A stretch of DNA of 64,000 nucleotides from Shimia_B sp039815465 (GCA_039815465.1 JBCBZG010000007.1:1-64000), one strand, 5' to 3'. Shown: positions 1 to 8,594, numbered from the stretch's first letter. A program made the numbers and translations. Notes: a model not told the origin generated them from the sequence alone.

Positions 1-146
1 CCCCCCCCGCGGCCCCCCGCTGGCGGTGTATTCAACCCCGGGGGCCGCGGGCGGCCCCCCCGGGCCCGCGGCAACCCTTGCCCGCTGGCAAAGGCCGCCT
101 CGCTATGGGGCCGCCTGGGAGCAAGGGAGCGGGCAGGCGCCGTATC

Positions 147-172
147 CCCTTTCTTTCGTCCAAAAATACTTC
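147..172 (+). repeat. 26-bp dispersed repeat, intergenic copy
   Basis: These 26 bases, downstream of smpB, are identical to the reverse complement of 14527-14552 inside cobN. A 9-bp inverted repeat with a tiny loop (GTGAGGGGC/GCCCCTCAC, 180-199) follows 8 bases later, so this copy looks like part of a small palindromic intergenic element. The function is unknown; as 3' flank of smpB it may help end or stabilise that transcript. The rest of 1-249 holds only GC-rich self-complementary sequence and no convincing gene. Confidence 0.75.
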
Positions 173-249
173 GGGGAGTGTGAGGGGCTGGCCCCTCACG
201 TTGGGGCCGCGCAACCCGCGCGCCGCGGCCGGGGCTTTGGGGCCTGACC

Positions 250-723
250 CTAGTGTTCCCGCAGGAGCCGGGCCTTTTGGCGCTGCCAGTCGCGCTTGGC
301 CTCGGTGGCGCGTTTGTCGACGTTCTTTTTGCCCTTTGCCACGCCGATCTTGAGCTTCACGAGCCCGCGGTGGTTGAAATACATCACCATCGGCACGAGC
401 GTCATGCCCTTGCGCTGGGTGGCGTTCCAGAGATCGGAGAGCTCCTTGCGGGAGGCCAGCAACTTGCGGCGGCGGCGCTGCTCGTGGCGAAACATCTTAG
501 CCTGCTCGTAGGGCGCGATGTAGGAATTGACGAGCCAGAGCTCGGCACCGTCGACCTCTGCATAGGACTCCGCGATGTTGGAGCCGCCTTGGCGCAGCGA
601 CTTCACCTCGGACCCTTCTAGGATGATGCCCACCTCTAGGTCTTGCTCAATCGCATAGTCGTAGCGCGCGCGCCGGTTTTCGGCGATCACCTTGTAGTTT
701 GCGTTGTCGTCGGTCTTGGCCAT
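250..723 (-). CDS. smpB: SsrA-binding protein SmpB
   Basis: SmpB binds tmRNA and delivers it to stalled ribosomes for trans-translation and tagging of the truncated peptide. The 157-residue protein has the family pattern throughout: an N-terminal NYKVIAENRRARYDY segment, LEGSEVKSLRQGG, and the basic C-terminal tail (KRDWQRQKARLLREH) that enters the mRNA channel. I chose the ATG at 723 because MAKTDDN-type starts are usual; an ATG three codons upstream (732) is also possible. Neither has a strong Shine-Dalgarno. The gene is leftward and is separated from dapA by the DUF1127/LysR block. No tmRNA gene (ssrA) is visible in the window. Identification is secure. Confidence 0.95.
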   Translation of the reverse strand: MAKTDDNANYKVIAENRRARYDYAIEQDLEVGIILEGSEVKSLRQGGSNIAESYAEVDGAELWLVNSYIAPYEQAKMFRHEQRRRRKLLASRKELSDLWNATQRKGMTLVPMVMYFNHRGLVKLKIGVAKGKKNVDKRATEAKRDWQRQKARLLREH

Positions 724-786
724 GGCGGGCATATAGAGTGCGGGTGAGGCGGGCGCTAGGGGTGCCCCACCCGCAGCGCAGCGGGC

Positions 787-1020
787 CTACAGGGCGGCCC
801 GGCTGCGCAGGCCGTCGATCTCCACCCGGGTGGCGGCGTCGATGGCGCATGGGATATCGGCGCGGGTGACGCCGATATCGTTGAGCATGTGATCGTTGAG
901 CCGGCTCAGTTCCTGCGTGCTGCGCCGCGCCTCACGGCGGAGCGCAAGGGTGTGGAGCGCTTCGGCCACGCGGACATAAAGCGGGGCGTGACGTTGGGCG
1001 GACTCGGAATAGTAGGCCAT
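787..1020 (-). CDS. DUF1127 domain small protein
   Basis: This 77-residue basic protein carries the DUF1127 (YjiS-like) core LSRLNDHMLNDIGVTRADI near its middle. Small DUF1127 proteins of Rhodobacter and Agrobacterium have been linked to RNA binding and stress or metabolic regulation, but no specific function can be assigned here. The ATG at 1020 is preceded by an AAAGGA Shine-Dalgarno. It lies 45 bp downstream of another small leftward gene with a near-identical leader, so the two probably form an operon driven from the 1288-1389 region, divergent from a LysR regulator. Confidence 0.85.
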   Translation of the reverse strand: MAYYSESAQRHAPLYVRVAEALHTLALRREARRSTQELSRLNDHMLNDIGVTRADIPCAIDAATRVEIDGLRSRAAL

Positions 1021-1065
1021 GGTCTGGTCCTTTCGGGGAGATTTTGGGGGAAGGCGCGGCGCGGG

Positions 1066-1287
1066 TTAGCGCCACTTGCCCAGCGATTGCAGGTGGAGCG
1101 CGGTGGCTGCGTCTTGGGACAGCGGATCGCCGTTTGGGGCGCCGTCGGGCGGGCCGGGCAGGTCCGTGACCTGAAATGCCACGGCGGCCAAGAGCGACAG
1201 GCCCGCGCCGATCAGGGCGGCGCCTGCGGCTTTGGTGGCGTCGGCGGCCCGCGATGGCCGCGTCGGGGTGATCTGGAGATGGGTCAT
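1066..1287 (-). CDS. Small membrane-anchored hypothetical protein
   Basis: A 73-residue protein of no family I recognise. After a basic N-terminus, roughly residues 20-40 form one hydrophobic alanine/leucine-rich helix (AGAALIGAGLSLLAAVAFQV), followed by a polar Pro/Gly/Asp-rich tail; a single-pass membrane protein is the likely form. The ATG at 1287 has a good AAAGGA Shine-Dalgarno spaced as in the neighbouring DUF1127 gene. It is the first gene of the leftward pair divergent from the LysR gene and may be a target of that regulator. Coding status is supported by leader and context rather than homology. Confidence 0.65.
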   Translation of the reverse strand: MTHLQITPTRPSRAADATKAAGAALIGAGLSLLAAVAFQVTDLPGPPDGAPNGDPLSQDAATALHLQSLGKWR

Positions 1288-1366
1288 TGGGTCGTCCTTT
1301 CGCTTGATGAGACTGAGATAGCCGCTGGCCTCTTGTCAGAAAAACGAAAAGGTTTTACAGGTTCTG

Positions 1367-1379
1367 TCAGATAATCTGA
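1367..1379. promoter_or_regulatory. Probable LysR-box (T-N11-A palindrome)
   Basis: TCAGAT-A-ATCTGA is a perfect 13-bp palindrome that satisfies the T-N11-A pattern of LysR-type regulator sites. It ends 10 bases before the LysR start codon in the divergent promoter region, where autoregulation and control of the opposite operon are typical. A second GTCAGA half-site occurs about 30 bases upstream. Confidence 0.6.
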
Positions 1380-1389
1380 TAGGTGCGCC

Positions 1390-2262
1390 ATGCAGACACT
1401 CGACCTCGACCTCCTCCGCACGTTTGTGGCGATCGCGGAGACGGGCAATTTCTCCGCCGCGGCGGCGCGGGTGTTTCGGACGCCCTCGGCGGTGTCGATG
1501 CAGGTGAAAAAGATGGAAGACGCGTTAGAGCGGCCTTTGTTCCTGCGCGACAGCCGGTCGGTGCGGCTCACCGAGGATGGGGAGCGGGTGCTGGCCCATG
1601 CGCGGCGGATGGTGGCGCTCGACCACGAGTTTCGCGCGGAATTTGACCCCAAAGCGCTGCGCGGGGAGGTGCGGATTGGCGTGCCTGACGATGTGGCAGA
1701 GCGGTTTTTGCCCGATATGCTGCGGCGGTTCTGCTGCTCCTACCCCGGGGTGCAGATCCACGCCGTCGTCGCCAATACCGGGCCGATGATCGATATGGTC
1801 GCGGAGCGGCGGCTCGATGCGGCGATCATCACGCGCCTGCCCAGCCAGCGGGACCAGCGCCCGGGGGAGGTGCTGTTTCGCGAACGCCTTGTCTGGGCGG
1901 GGGCGAAATGCGGGGTGGCCCATGAGCAGGACCCCATGCCCGTGTCCGTCTGGGACACGACCTGCGCGTGGCGCAAGGCGGGGCTTGAGGGGCTCGAAGC
2001 GCAGGGGCGCGATTACCACATCGTGCTCGAATCAGGGCATCTGAGCGGGCAGAAGGCGGCGGTGCTAGCCGATCTCGCGGTGGCACCGATCCCCCGGAGC
2101 GCGCTCGGCGGTGACGTGGTGGAGGTGCCCCCGTCGCGCGGTCTGCCGCTCTTGTGCCATTACGAGCTGTGCTTGATCACCGCCGATGACCTGCCCGAAC
2201 ATGCCGCCACGGCGGTGGAGCATCTGCGAGCAAGCTTCGTGCAGGAGCGGACGGCGGCCTGA
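1390..2262 (+). CDS. LysR-family transcriptional regulator
   Basis: The 290-residue protein has an N-terminal winged helix-turn-helix (LDLLRTFVAIAETGNFSAAA, then the SAVSMQVKKME recognition helix) and a periplasmic-binding-protein-like effector domain from about residue 90 (GEVRIGVPDD). Length and layout are standard for LysR regulators. It is divergent from the two small genes at 787-1287, and a T-N11-A palindrome lies just upstream of its start. The inducer cannot be predicted. LysR genes beside DUF1127 genes are common in Rhodobacterales, which suggests those small proteins are its targets. The ATG at 1390 has only a weak AGG upstream. Confidence 0.9.
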   Translation: MQTLDLDLLRTFVAIAETGNFSAAAARVFRTPSAVSMQVKKMEDALERPLFLRDSRSVRLTEDGERVLAHARRMVALDHEFRAEFDPKALRGEVRIGVPDDVAERFLPDMLRRFCCSYPGVQIHAVVANTGPMIDMVAERRLDAAIITRLPSQRDQRPGEVLFRERLVWAGAKCGVAHEQDPMPVSVWDTTCAWRKAGLEGLEAQGRDYHIVLESGHLSGQKAAVLADLAVAPIPRSALGGDVVEVPPSRGLPLLCHYELCLITADDLPEHAATAVEHLRASFVQERTAA

Positions 2263-2306
2263 GGTCCGGATCTCGGATGCTTGTTCCAAGAACAACTTAG
2301 CCCCAA

Positions 2307-2418
2307 AGTACCTGCCCGACGGTAACGTCGGGCCGCGCCGGTCCGCCCCCGTTCTGTCAAAGGCAAACCTTTGGTTTGACGGGCGGCGCGAACGCCACCC
2401 CTCGGACCGGCGCTATAG
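2307..2418 (-). repeat. Structured 3'-UTR element, copy 1 (after dapA)
   Basis: This element begins 21 bases after the dapA stop on the minus strand. It contains an 8-bp hairpin GCCCGACG/CGTCGGGC with a GTAA loop (2314-2333) and an 11-bp outer stem GCGCCGGTCCG/CGGACCGGCGC (2335-2345 with 2403-2413). The outer stem encloses a long inner hairpin (GTCAAA/TTTGAC near 2356-2380) and a GGCG-CGAA-CGCC hairpin. The last 38 bases (2381-2418) are identical to the copy after cobN (12266-12303). It may act as a terminator or RNA-stability element. Confidence 0.7.
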
Positions 2419-2439
2419 CTCGCAACCTTTAGGTAGGTT

Positions 2440-3309
2440 TCAGACCAACCCCGCGTGGGCCATGGCGGCGTCCATCTTGGCTTTGGTCTCATCACTCAGC
2501 GTCACGAGCGGGGAGCGGACCTCGTCCGAGCAGAGGCCGAGTTTTGCTGCGCCGTATTTTGCGCCGCACAGGCCTGGTTCGGTGAACACCGCTTGGTGTA
2601 GCGGCATGAGCTTGTCCTGGATCTCCACCGCTTTGGCGTAGTCCCCCACCAGGCAGGCGGTTTGCATGGCCGAACACAGGGCGGGCGCGACATTGGCGGT
2701 CACAGAGATACAGCCCACCCCGCCCATGGCGTTATAGCCCACGGCGGTGGGGTCCTCGCCCGAGAGCTGGATAAAGTCGGTCCCGCAGCTCAGCCGTGTG
2801 GCGGGCACGCGGGACAGGTCGGCGGTGGCGTCTTTGACGCCGACGATCTCTGGCAGTTTGGACAGCGCGCCCATCGTGGCGTCGGACATGTCGATGACGG
2901 ACCGCGGCGGGATGTTGTAGATGATGATGGGCAGGCCCACGCCCGCACAGGCCTCGAAATGGGCCATGAGCCCGCGCTGGGTAGGCTTGTTGTAATAGGG
3001 CGTCACGACAAGCGCGCCGTCCGCGCCTGCGGCCTTCGCGGCCTCCACCAGGCGCACCGATTCGGCGGTGTTGTTCGATCCGGCCCCGGCGAGCACCGGC
3101 ACGCGGCCTGCGGCCTGGGCGACCACCGTTTCCACCACCGCGTCATGTTCCGCATGGCTAAGCGTTGGGCTTTCGCCCGTCGTCCCAACGGGCACAAGGC
3201 CGTGGGTGCCCTGGTCGATATGCCAGTCCACAAGGCGTTTGAGCGCCTCAAAATCCACCGCACCATCTGAAAACGGGGTGATGAGGGCCACCATTGAGCC
3301 TTTGAACAT
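2440..3309 (-). CDS. dapA: 4-hydroxy-tetrahydrodipicolinate synthase
   Basis: DapA condenses pyruvate with aspartate semialdehyde, the first committed step to diaminopimelate and lysine. The protein begins MFKGSMVALITPF and shows GTTGESPTL (the substrate Thr-Thr region), YYNKPTQRGL with the conserved active-site Tyr, IIYNIPPRSV and the Schiff-base lysine in GVKDATADL. The open frame extends 50 codons upstream, but the family start is the ATG at 3309, which gives 289 residues, the usual length. It is divergent from the lytic transglycosylase gene, and a structured repeat follows its stop. Confidence 0.96.
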   Translation of the reverse strand: MFKGSMVALITPFSDGAVDFEALKRLVDWHIDQGTHGLVPVGTTGESPTLSHAEHDAVVETVVAQAAGRVPVLAGAGSNNTAESVRLVEAAKAAGADGALVVTPYYNKPTQRGLMAHFEACAGVGLPIIIYNIPPRSVIDMSDATMGALSKLPEIVGVKDATADLSRVPATRLSCGTDFIQLSGEDPTAVGYNAMGGVGCISVTANVAPALCSAMQTACLVGDYAKAVEIQDKLMPLHQAVFTEPGLCGAKYGAAKLGLCSDEVRSPLVTLSDETKAKMDAAMAHAGLV

Positions 3310-3458
3310 GCCGGGTCTCCTAGCTGGGGGCGGTTGCCCCATCGGCGAAAGTGCGCGGACGGTAGTGCGCTCGGGCAGGAATTCCAAGATTGCCCGTTGC
3401 CCTAGGGCGCTTCTGTGCCCATTTTTATGGCAACTGAGCAGCAGGTGAGGGCCTCCCA

Positions 3459-5474
3459 ATGCGCCCCGTATTCGTTTTGTCTCTAATCTTGGTGTTGAGC
3501 CCGGTCTTGGCCTGGGCCCAGCAGGCCGACGCGTTGCGGCGCGCGCTCGATGCGCGGGCGGCGGGCGACTGGCCGCGCGCGGTGGCGGAGGCGCGCGGTG
3601 CGGGCGCCGTAGGGCGCGACATCATCGAGTGGCACCGGCTGCGCGCCAAGGAGGGCACCTTTGCGGAGGCGCGTGCGTTCCTCGACCGCCGCCCGGACTG
3701 GCCGGGGCTGCCCTATCTGCGAGAGCGCTCAGAACACGCGATTGCGCCGGGGACGTCGCCTGCGGCGGTGCTAAACTTCTTTGCGCCGCAACTGCCGCGC
3801 ACCGGCAACGGGTCGCTGAGGCTGGCCGAAGCCTTAGGCGCCGCAGGGCAGGCGGGAGCGGCGCGCCAGGAGGTTCTTCGCGGCTGGGTTACGCACTCCC
3901 TAACGCCGGAGGAGGAGGCCGCCTTTCTACGCGACCACGGCACCACCCTGGCAGGCGCCCATGCGGAGCGGGCGAATATGCTGCTGTGGCGTGGATTGAC
4001 GGGGGAGGCGCTGCGAATGCTTCCCTTACTCACCGCCGCCGATCAGGCGCTCACGCGCGCCCGGGCAGGGCTGAGAGACCAGCGAAGCGGGGTGAATGCG
4101 CTCATTGATGCGGTGCCTGCGTCGCGGGCCGGCGACCCTGGGCTCGCCTATGAGCGGTTCTTGTGGCGCGTCCGCGCGGGGCGCACGGCGGGGGCGATTG
4201 AGATCCTCGAAGCCCAGCGCGCGCTGGGCCAGCCAGAAAGCTGGGGCAACCTGCGCCGCCGGTATGCGCGGCAGTTGATGCGGGAGGGGCAGTATCGGCG
4301 GGCCTATGCCCTCGCGGCACGGCATGGGCTGAGCGAGGGGCGCCACTATGCCGATCTGGAATGGCTGGCGGGCTTCATCGCGCTCACAAAGCGGGGCGAT
4401 GCGGACACAGCTTTGGGTCACTTTGAGCGGTTCGAGCGGGCGGTGGACACACCGATTTCGCTATCGCGCGCCATGTATTGGCAGGGCCGGGCGCATGCGC
4501 GTGTGGGCAACCGCTCCGCCGCGATGGCCGACTACCGCCGCGCGGCGGAGCATCAAACAGCGTTCTACGGCCAGCTTGCAGCGGTGGAGGCGGGCGTGCC
4601 CATGGACCCGGCGCTGACGGGGCGGGAGACTTTTCCGAACTGGCGGAACGCCAGCTTCACGCGGAATTCAAATTACGAGGCCGCGCGGCTTCTGCTTGCG
4701 GCGGGGGACCTGAACCTCGGCGAGCGGTTCCTGACCCATCTGGCGGAAAGCCAGGACCGCCAAGGCGTGGGCCAGATGGCGGCGATGGCCCGCGATATCG
4801 GCATCCCGCATCTGGAGGTGATGATCGCCAAGCGCGGCGTGCAGTACGGCCATGTCATCGAGGGTCCGTATTACGCGCTCCACCCCCTGGCGGAGCGTAC
4901 GGGATCGGTGGCGCCCGAGCTCGCGCTCGCCATTGCGCGGCGCGAGAGTGAGTTTGACCCGACCGTTGTGTCACCCGTGGGCGCGCGCGGGCTCATGCAG
5001 CTCATGCCAGGCACGGCGCAGGAGATGGCGGGGGATTTGGGCGAAGGCTACTCCGCCCGCCGGCTCCTGACCGATGCGAATTACAACGCGCGGCTCGGCC
5101 TCGCGTACCTTGTGGAGCTGGAAGAGATGTATGGCGAAAGCCCGGTCCTGATTGCCGCGGCCTATAACGCGGGGCCGAGCCGGGCGGACACCTGGATGCG
5201 CTTGCGTGGCGATCCGCGGGGTGGGCGCGTGGATCTGGTGGATTGGATCGAACACATCCCGTTCCGCGAAACCCGGAACTACGTGATGCGGGTGGTCGAA
5301 AGCCTCGCCGTGTATCGTGCGCGGCTGTCGGGAGAGGTCGGGCCCTGGCAGATCGCGCAGGACCTGCGCGGGGCACGGGCAACGGGCGCGCAGCTTGCGC
5401 CGCCGCCGTCCTCAACGCGGCTCAATGAGAGCCTCAGGCCCCAAGCGCGGCCTTTCGTTCCCGCCACCAGGTAA
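3459..5474 (+). CDS. slt: Soluble lytic murein transglycosylase (Slt70-like)
   Basis: A periplasmic enzyme that cleaves peptidoglycan glycan strands to 1,6-anhydro-muropeptides. A signal peptide (MRPVFVLSLILVLSPVLAWAQ) precedes a long alpha-helical superhelical U/L region to about residue 470. The C-terminal SLT domain follows: IARRESEFDP with the catalytic Glu at residue 496, then GARGLMQLMPGTAQ and AAYNAGPSR. At 671 residues it matches the Slt family. Its last 41 bases overlap the 3' end of the convergent DMT transporter gene. Start 3459 agrees with the signal peptide. Confidence 0.94.
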   Translation: MRPVFVLSLILVLSPVLAWAQQADALRRALDARAAGDWPRAVAEARGAGAVGRDIIEWHRLRAKEGTFAEARAFLDRRPDWPGLPYLRERSEHAIAPGTSPAAVLNFFAPQLPRTGNGSLRLAEALGAAGQAGAARQEVLRGWVTHSLTPEEEAAFLRDHGTTLAGAHAERANMLLWRGLTGEALRMLPLLTAADQALTRARAGLRDQRSGVNALIDAVPASRAGDPGLAYERFLWRVRAGRTAGAIEILEAQRALGQPESWGNLRRRYARQLMREGQYRRAYALAARHGLSEGRHYADLEWLAGFIALTKRGDADTALGHFERFERAVDTPISLSRAMYWQGRAHARVGNRSAAMADYRRAAEHQTAFYGQLAAVEAGVPMDPALTGRETFPNWRNASFTRNSNYEAARLLLAAGDLNLGERFLTHLAESQDRQGVGQMAAMARDIGIPHLEVMIAKRGVQYGHVIEGPYYALHPLAERTGSVAPELALAIARRESEFDPTVVSPVGARGLMQLMPGTAQEMAGDLGEGYSARRLLTDANYNARLGLAYLVELEEMYGESPVLIAAAYNAGPSRADTWMRLRGDPRGGRVDLVDWIEHIPFRETRNYVMRVVESLAVYRARLSGEVGPWQIAQDLRGARATGAQLAPPPSSTRLNESLRPQARPFVPATR

Positions 5475-6303
5475 AGAGCCCGGCGGCCACGACGATCACG
5501 GCGCCGATGGCGACGTTTTGTTCGATGACCTCGCCGAACACCGCGACGCCGAGCGCGGAGCCGAAGACGAGTTGCAGGTAGGCAAAGGGCTGCACCGCGC
5601 TCGCCTCCGCCACCTCGTAGCATTTGATCAGCAGGTAGTGGCCGAGTGCCCCGGTGACGCAGAGCACCGCCATCCAGGCCCAGTCGCGGGGGATCATCGG
5701 CTCCCAAAACCAGGCGCCCACGACGGTCATCGCGACGGCGCCCGCGGTGCCCGTCCAGAAGAAGGATGTCGCCGCGCTGTCCTTGCGCGCAGCAAAGCGG
5801 GTCAGCAGGCCGTAGAGTGCGAACATCAGCGAGGAGATTACAGCCACAAAAGCGTAGGGCGAAAAGACCCCGAAGCCGGGTTTGAGGATGATAATGACCC
5901 CCACGCAGCCGATGCCAATGGCCGCCCAGCGGTAGGGGCCCACGCGTTCGCCTAGAATAGGCCCGCTCAGCGCGGCGATGATGAGCGGGTAGCAGGTGAA
6001 AATGGCCAGGCTTTCGACCAGCCCCAGCAGGGTAAAGGCGTAGACCATCACGCAGATTTCCGCCGCGAGCAGCAGGCCCCGCCCGATTTGCAGCGCGGGT
6101 TGATCCGTGCGCGCGGCGTTGGCGATGCTGCCTGCCATGCGCGCCGACACGGTCAGCACGAAGGCCGCAAAGAACCAGTAGCGGATCATTACGATCATAA
6201 AGACGTTGTATTCACCCGCGAGGTGCCGACTGATCCCGTCCTGCATGGCAAAGACGAAGGTGGTCATCACCATCAAGATGATGCCGAGCCTGTTATTTGT
6301 CAC
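5434..6303 (-). CDS. EamA/DMT-family transporter (10-TM)
   Basis: A 289-residue inner-membrane protein made of ten hydrophobic helices in two EamA-type repeats (for example IILMVMTTFVFAMQDGISRH at the start and IGIGCVGVIIILKPGFGVF mid-protein). Members export small metabolites or drugs; the substrate is not predictable here. Its start overlaps the mnmD stop by 4 bases, so it is cotranscribed with mnmD. The 3' end overlaps slt antisense by 41 bases. A tightly coupled DMT exporter behind a tRNA-modification gene has no obvious functional logic. Confidence 0.9.
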   Translation of the reverse strand: MTNNRLGIILMVMTTFVFAMQDGISRHLAGEYNVFMIVMIRYWFFAAFVLTVSARMAGSIANAARTDQPALQIGRGLLLAAEICVMVYAFTLLGLVESLAIFTCYPLIIAALSGPILGERVGPYRWAAIGIGCVGVIIILKPGFGVFSPYAFVAVISSLMFALYGLLTRFAARKDSAATSFFWTGTAGAVAMTVVGAWFWEPMIPRDWAWMAVLCVTGALGHYLLIKCYEVAEASAVQPFAYLQLVFGSALGVAVFGEVIEQNVAIGAVIVVAAGLFTWWRERKAALGA

Positions 6304-6986
6304 CGAAGGACCCCGCGCGTCATGTGCCGCTTCCGCCCGTATCCGGGGATGCGCGTGACGTCAAAGCCTGCGGTGTCGAGCGCACGGCGGACGGCTCCGG
6401 CGGCGGAGTAGGTGGCGCAGGTGCCTTGCGTGTTTGTGTGCTGGGCGACAGTGGTGAGGAGCGGGGGTTCCCATAGCTCCGGGTTGCGCGCGGGGGAGAA
6501 GCCGTCGAGGAACCAGGCGTCGGCTTTGGCGCGCCAGAGGGGGAGCGTTTCGCGCGCGTCGCCTTCGATGATGGTGACGTTGAGCCAGTCGAGCGTGAGC
6601 GATGTGGCTCCGTCCCAGAGGGGGGTGAGTTCGGCGGCGAGGTCGGTGAGTTCGGGGAAGGCTCTGTGCGCCGCTTGGCTGACATCGGGTGGCAGGCGGT
6701 AGAGTTCGAAGCTAGTGAAGTGGAGGCGGCCTGCGGTGCCGCTCTCCCGCCAAGCCAAAGCAGCGGTGAGCAAGTTCAGGCCCGTCCCAAACCCAAGCTC
6801 CGCGATGTGAAACCCGTCCGAGAACCGCGCGGGCAGGTCGTTGCCCGCGAGGAACACATGCCGCGTCTCCGCCAGACCATTTTCCAGCGAATAGTACGGG
6901 TCGTCAAAGCGGGCGGAGACCGGGACGCTTTCGCGCCAAGTGATCTCGCTCTGGTCTGTTGGCAGGTTGCGGTCTAGGTCAGCCAT
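6300..6986 (-). CDS. mnmD: tRNA (mnm5s2U34) methyltransferase MnmD
   Basis: SAM-dependent methyltransferase equivalent to the N-terminal domain of E. coli MnmC, which converts nm5s2U34 to mnm5s2U34 in tRNAs. The 228-residue protein has the family N-terminus (DDPYYSLENGLAETRHVFL), the SAM-binding loop ELGFGTGLN, and the signature DAWFLDGFSPARNPELW. In E. coli this domain is fused to an FAD oxidoreductase; here that oxidoreductase is the divergent neighbour, and the two start regions touch (the CAT at 6984-6986 shares bases with an ATG at 6985). It is cotranscribed with the DMT gene. Confidence 0.9.
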   Translation of the reverse strand: MADLDRNLPTDQSEITWRESVPVSARFDDPYYSLENGLAETRHVFLAGNDLPARFSDGFHIAELGFGTGLNLLTAALAWRESGTAGRLHFTSFELYRLPPDVSQAAHRAFPELTDLAAELTPLWDGATSLTLDWLNVTIIEGDARETLPLWRAKADAWFLDGFSPARNPELWEPPLLTTVAQHTNTQGTCATYSAAGAVRRALDTAGFDVTRIPGYGRKRHMTRGVLR

Positions 6987-7014
6987 GGCGGGAGCTAAGG
7001 GAGGATCGCGGGTC

Positions 7015-8049
7015 TTGGCAAGCTATGACGTCACCATTCGCGGGGCGGGGATTTTTGGGCTCTCCGTCGCCTATGCTTGCCAATCCCGCGGGGCGCGTGT
7101 GCAGGTGGTGGACCCGGGCGGCGTGGCGGCGGGGGCCTCTGGCGGGATCGTGGGGGCGCTGGCGCCGCACATGCCGGAGAATTGGAACCCTAAGAAGGCG
7201 TTTCAGTTCGACAGCCTCATCATGGCGCGCGAGCTCTGGCCGGAGGTGGAGGCGCTGACAGGCCTGCCCACGGGCTACGCGCGGTCGGGCCGTTTGCAGC
7301 CTATCGCCGATGACCGCGCATTGGCTCTGGCCCGGGCGCGGGCATTGGGCGCCGCAGAGCTTTGGCAGGGCAAGGCGTCGTGGGAGATCGTGGACGCCGC
7401 GGGCGATTGGGCGCCGCTCAGCGCCACGGGCAAGCTGATCCACGATACGCTGAGTGCCCACATTCACCCGCGTGCCGCGACCGGCGCCTTGGCCAAGGCG
7501 GTGGAGATGCGCGGAGGGCTGATCGCGACCGAAGCCCCCGACGCTGGCGCGGTCGTTTGGGCCACCGGCGCGGCGGGGCTTGCAGCGTTGAGCGAAGATT
7601 TTGGCAGCCCCGTGGGCATGGGGATCAAGGGGCAGGCGGCGCTCTTTGCGCTCGACCGCGTGGGGCTGCCGCAGCTCTTTGCCGATACGCTCCACCTTAT
7701 CCCGCATTGGGATGGGACGGTGGCCGTGGGGTCCACGACGGAGCGGGAGTTTGCGGACCCCACCGCCACCGATGCGCTGCTTGAGGATGTGATCGCCCGG
7801 GCGCGTCGCGCTGTGCCCGCCTTAGCCGAAGCCCCGGTGACCGCGCGCTGGGCAGGGCTGCGCCCCCGCGCCAAATCACGCGCGCCGCTCCTTGGCCCCT
7901 GGCCGGGGCGTCCCGGCCATTACGTGGCCAATGGCGGGTTCAAGATCGGGTTTGGCATGGCCCCCAAAGTGGGGGCGGTTATGGCCGATCTCGTGCTTTC
8001 AGGTATCGATCACATCCCTGCCGATTTTGCGGTGTCGGCTCTGGCCTGA
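7015..8049 (+). CDS. FAD-dependent oxidoreductase, probable MnmC2 partner
   Basis: A D-amino-acid-oxidase-fold flavoprotein of 344 residues. It has an N-terminal dinucleotide-binding motif (RGAGIFGLSVAYACQSRGA), the GGVAAGASGGIVG loop, a C-terminal AGLRPRAKSRAPLLGP segment and a closing GFKIGFGMAPKVG FAD motif. By family and position it likely supplies the oxidoreductase half of a split MnmC (cmnm5s2U to nm5s2U). I prefer the TTG start at 7015, which has an AAGGGAGG Shine-Dalgarno ten bases upstream; an ATG at 6985 or 6940 would extend it. The last 40 bases overlap the convergent FMN reductase gene. A general amino-acid oxidase role is the alternative. Confidence 0.8.
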   Translation: MASYDVTIRGAGIFGLSVAYACQSRGARVQVVDPGGVAAGASGGIVGALAPHMPENWNPKKAFQFDSLIMARELWPEVEALTGLPTGYARSGRLQPIADDRALALARARALGAAELWQGKASWEIVDAAGDWAPLSATGKLIHDTLSAHIHPRAATGALAKAVEMRGGLIATEAPDAGAVVWATGAAGLAALSEDFGSPVGMGIKGQAALFALDRVGLPQLFADTLHLIPHWDGTVAVGSTTEREFADPTATDALLEDVIARARRAVPALAEAPVTARWAGLRPRAKSRAPLLGPWPGRPGHYVANGGFKIGFGMAPKVGAVMADLVLSGIDHIPADFAVSALA

Positions 8050-8582
8050 ACCTCCGCTTTCAGCGCGTCCATGAGCTCGGCCAGGGTTTTCTGGTAGAGC
8101 TCGCTCGTCAGGTGGCCGTCGTCATCGAACTCCTTAGAGCTCGCGGCCAGGTGAAACTCCGGCCCCGGGATCACGCGCGGCTGGAACGGGTTGAGCGCGA
8201 GGCGCAGCGTCCACTGCCCCCGCTCCCCGCCCGCGCGGCCCGCGGCGGCGGACATGACGGCGACGGGCTTGCCCTTCCACGGGCCGCCTTTGGTGCGGCT
8301 CACCCAGTCGAGCGCGTTCTTCAAAGCGCCGGACATCAGCTTGTTGTATTCGGGGGTGGAGATGATCACCGCATCCGCTGCCGCGATCTGGTCGGCGAGG
8401 GTCTGGACGGAGGCGGGGATGCCCTCCGCCTCCTCCACGTCGCCATTGTAGAGCGGCAGGTCGATGGAGCCCATCGTGAACTCCGCCGGGTCAAAGGCCG
8501 CTTTGGCGGCGTGGATGAGTTTCGTGTTCGTCGATCCCGCACGCAGCGAGCCGCTGATGCCGAGGAGGTGGTACATGCCCAT
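8010..8582 (-). CDS. NAD(P)H-dependent FMN reductase family protein
   Basis: A flavodoxin-like quinone or azo/chromate-type reductase of 190 residues. The FMN phosphate loop GISGSLRAGSTNTKL is at the N-terminus, and ISTPEYNKLMSGALKNALDW is the typical mid-protein flavin-binding motif, followed by a GGPWKGKPVAV segment. It lies 12 bases downstream of two tandem Lin0512-family genes and is probably expressed with them. The physiological substrate is unknown. Its 3' end overlaps the opposite flavoprotein gene by 40 bases. Confidence 0.88.
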   Translation of the reverse strand: MGMYHLLGISGSLRAGSTNTKLIHAAKAAFDPAEFTMGSIDLPLYNGDVEEAEGIPASVQTLADQIAAADAVIISTPEYNKLMSGALKNALDWVSRTKGGPWKGKPVAVMSAAAGRAGGERGQWTLRLALNPFQPRVIPGPEFHLAASSKEFDDDGHLTSELYQKTLAELMDALKAEVQARADTAKSAGM

Positions 8583-8594
8583 GGGTGGTGCCTT

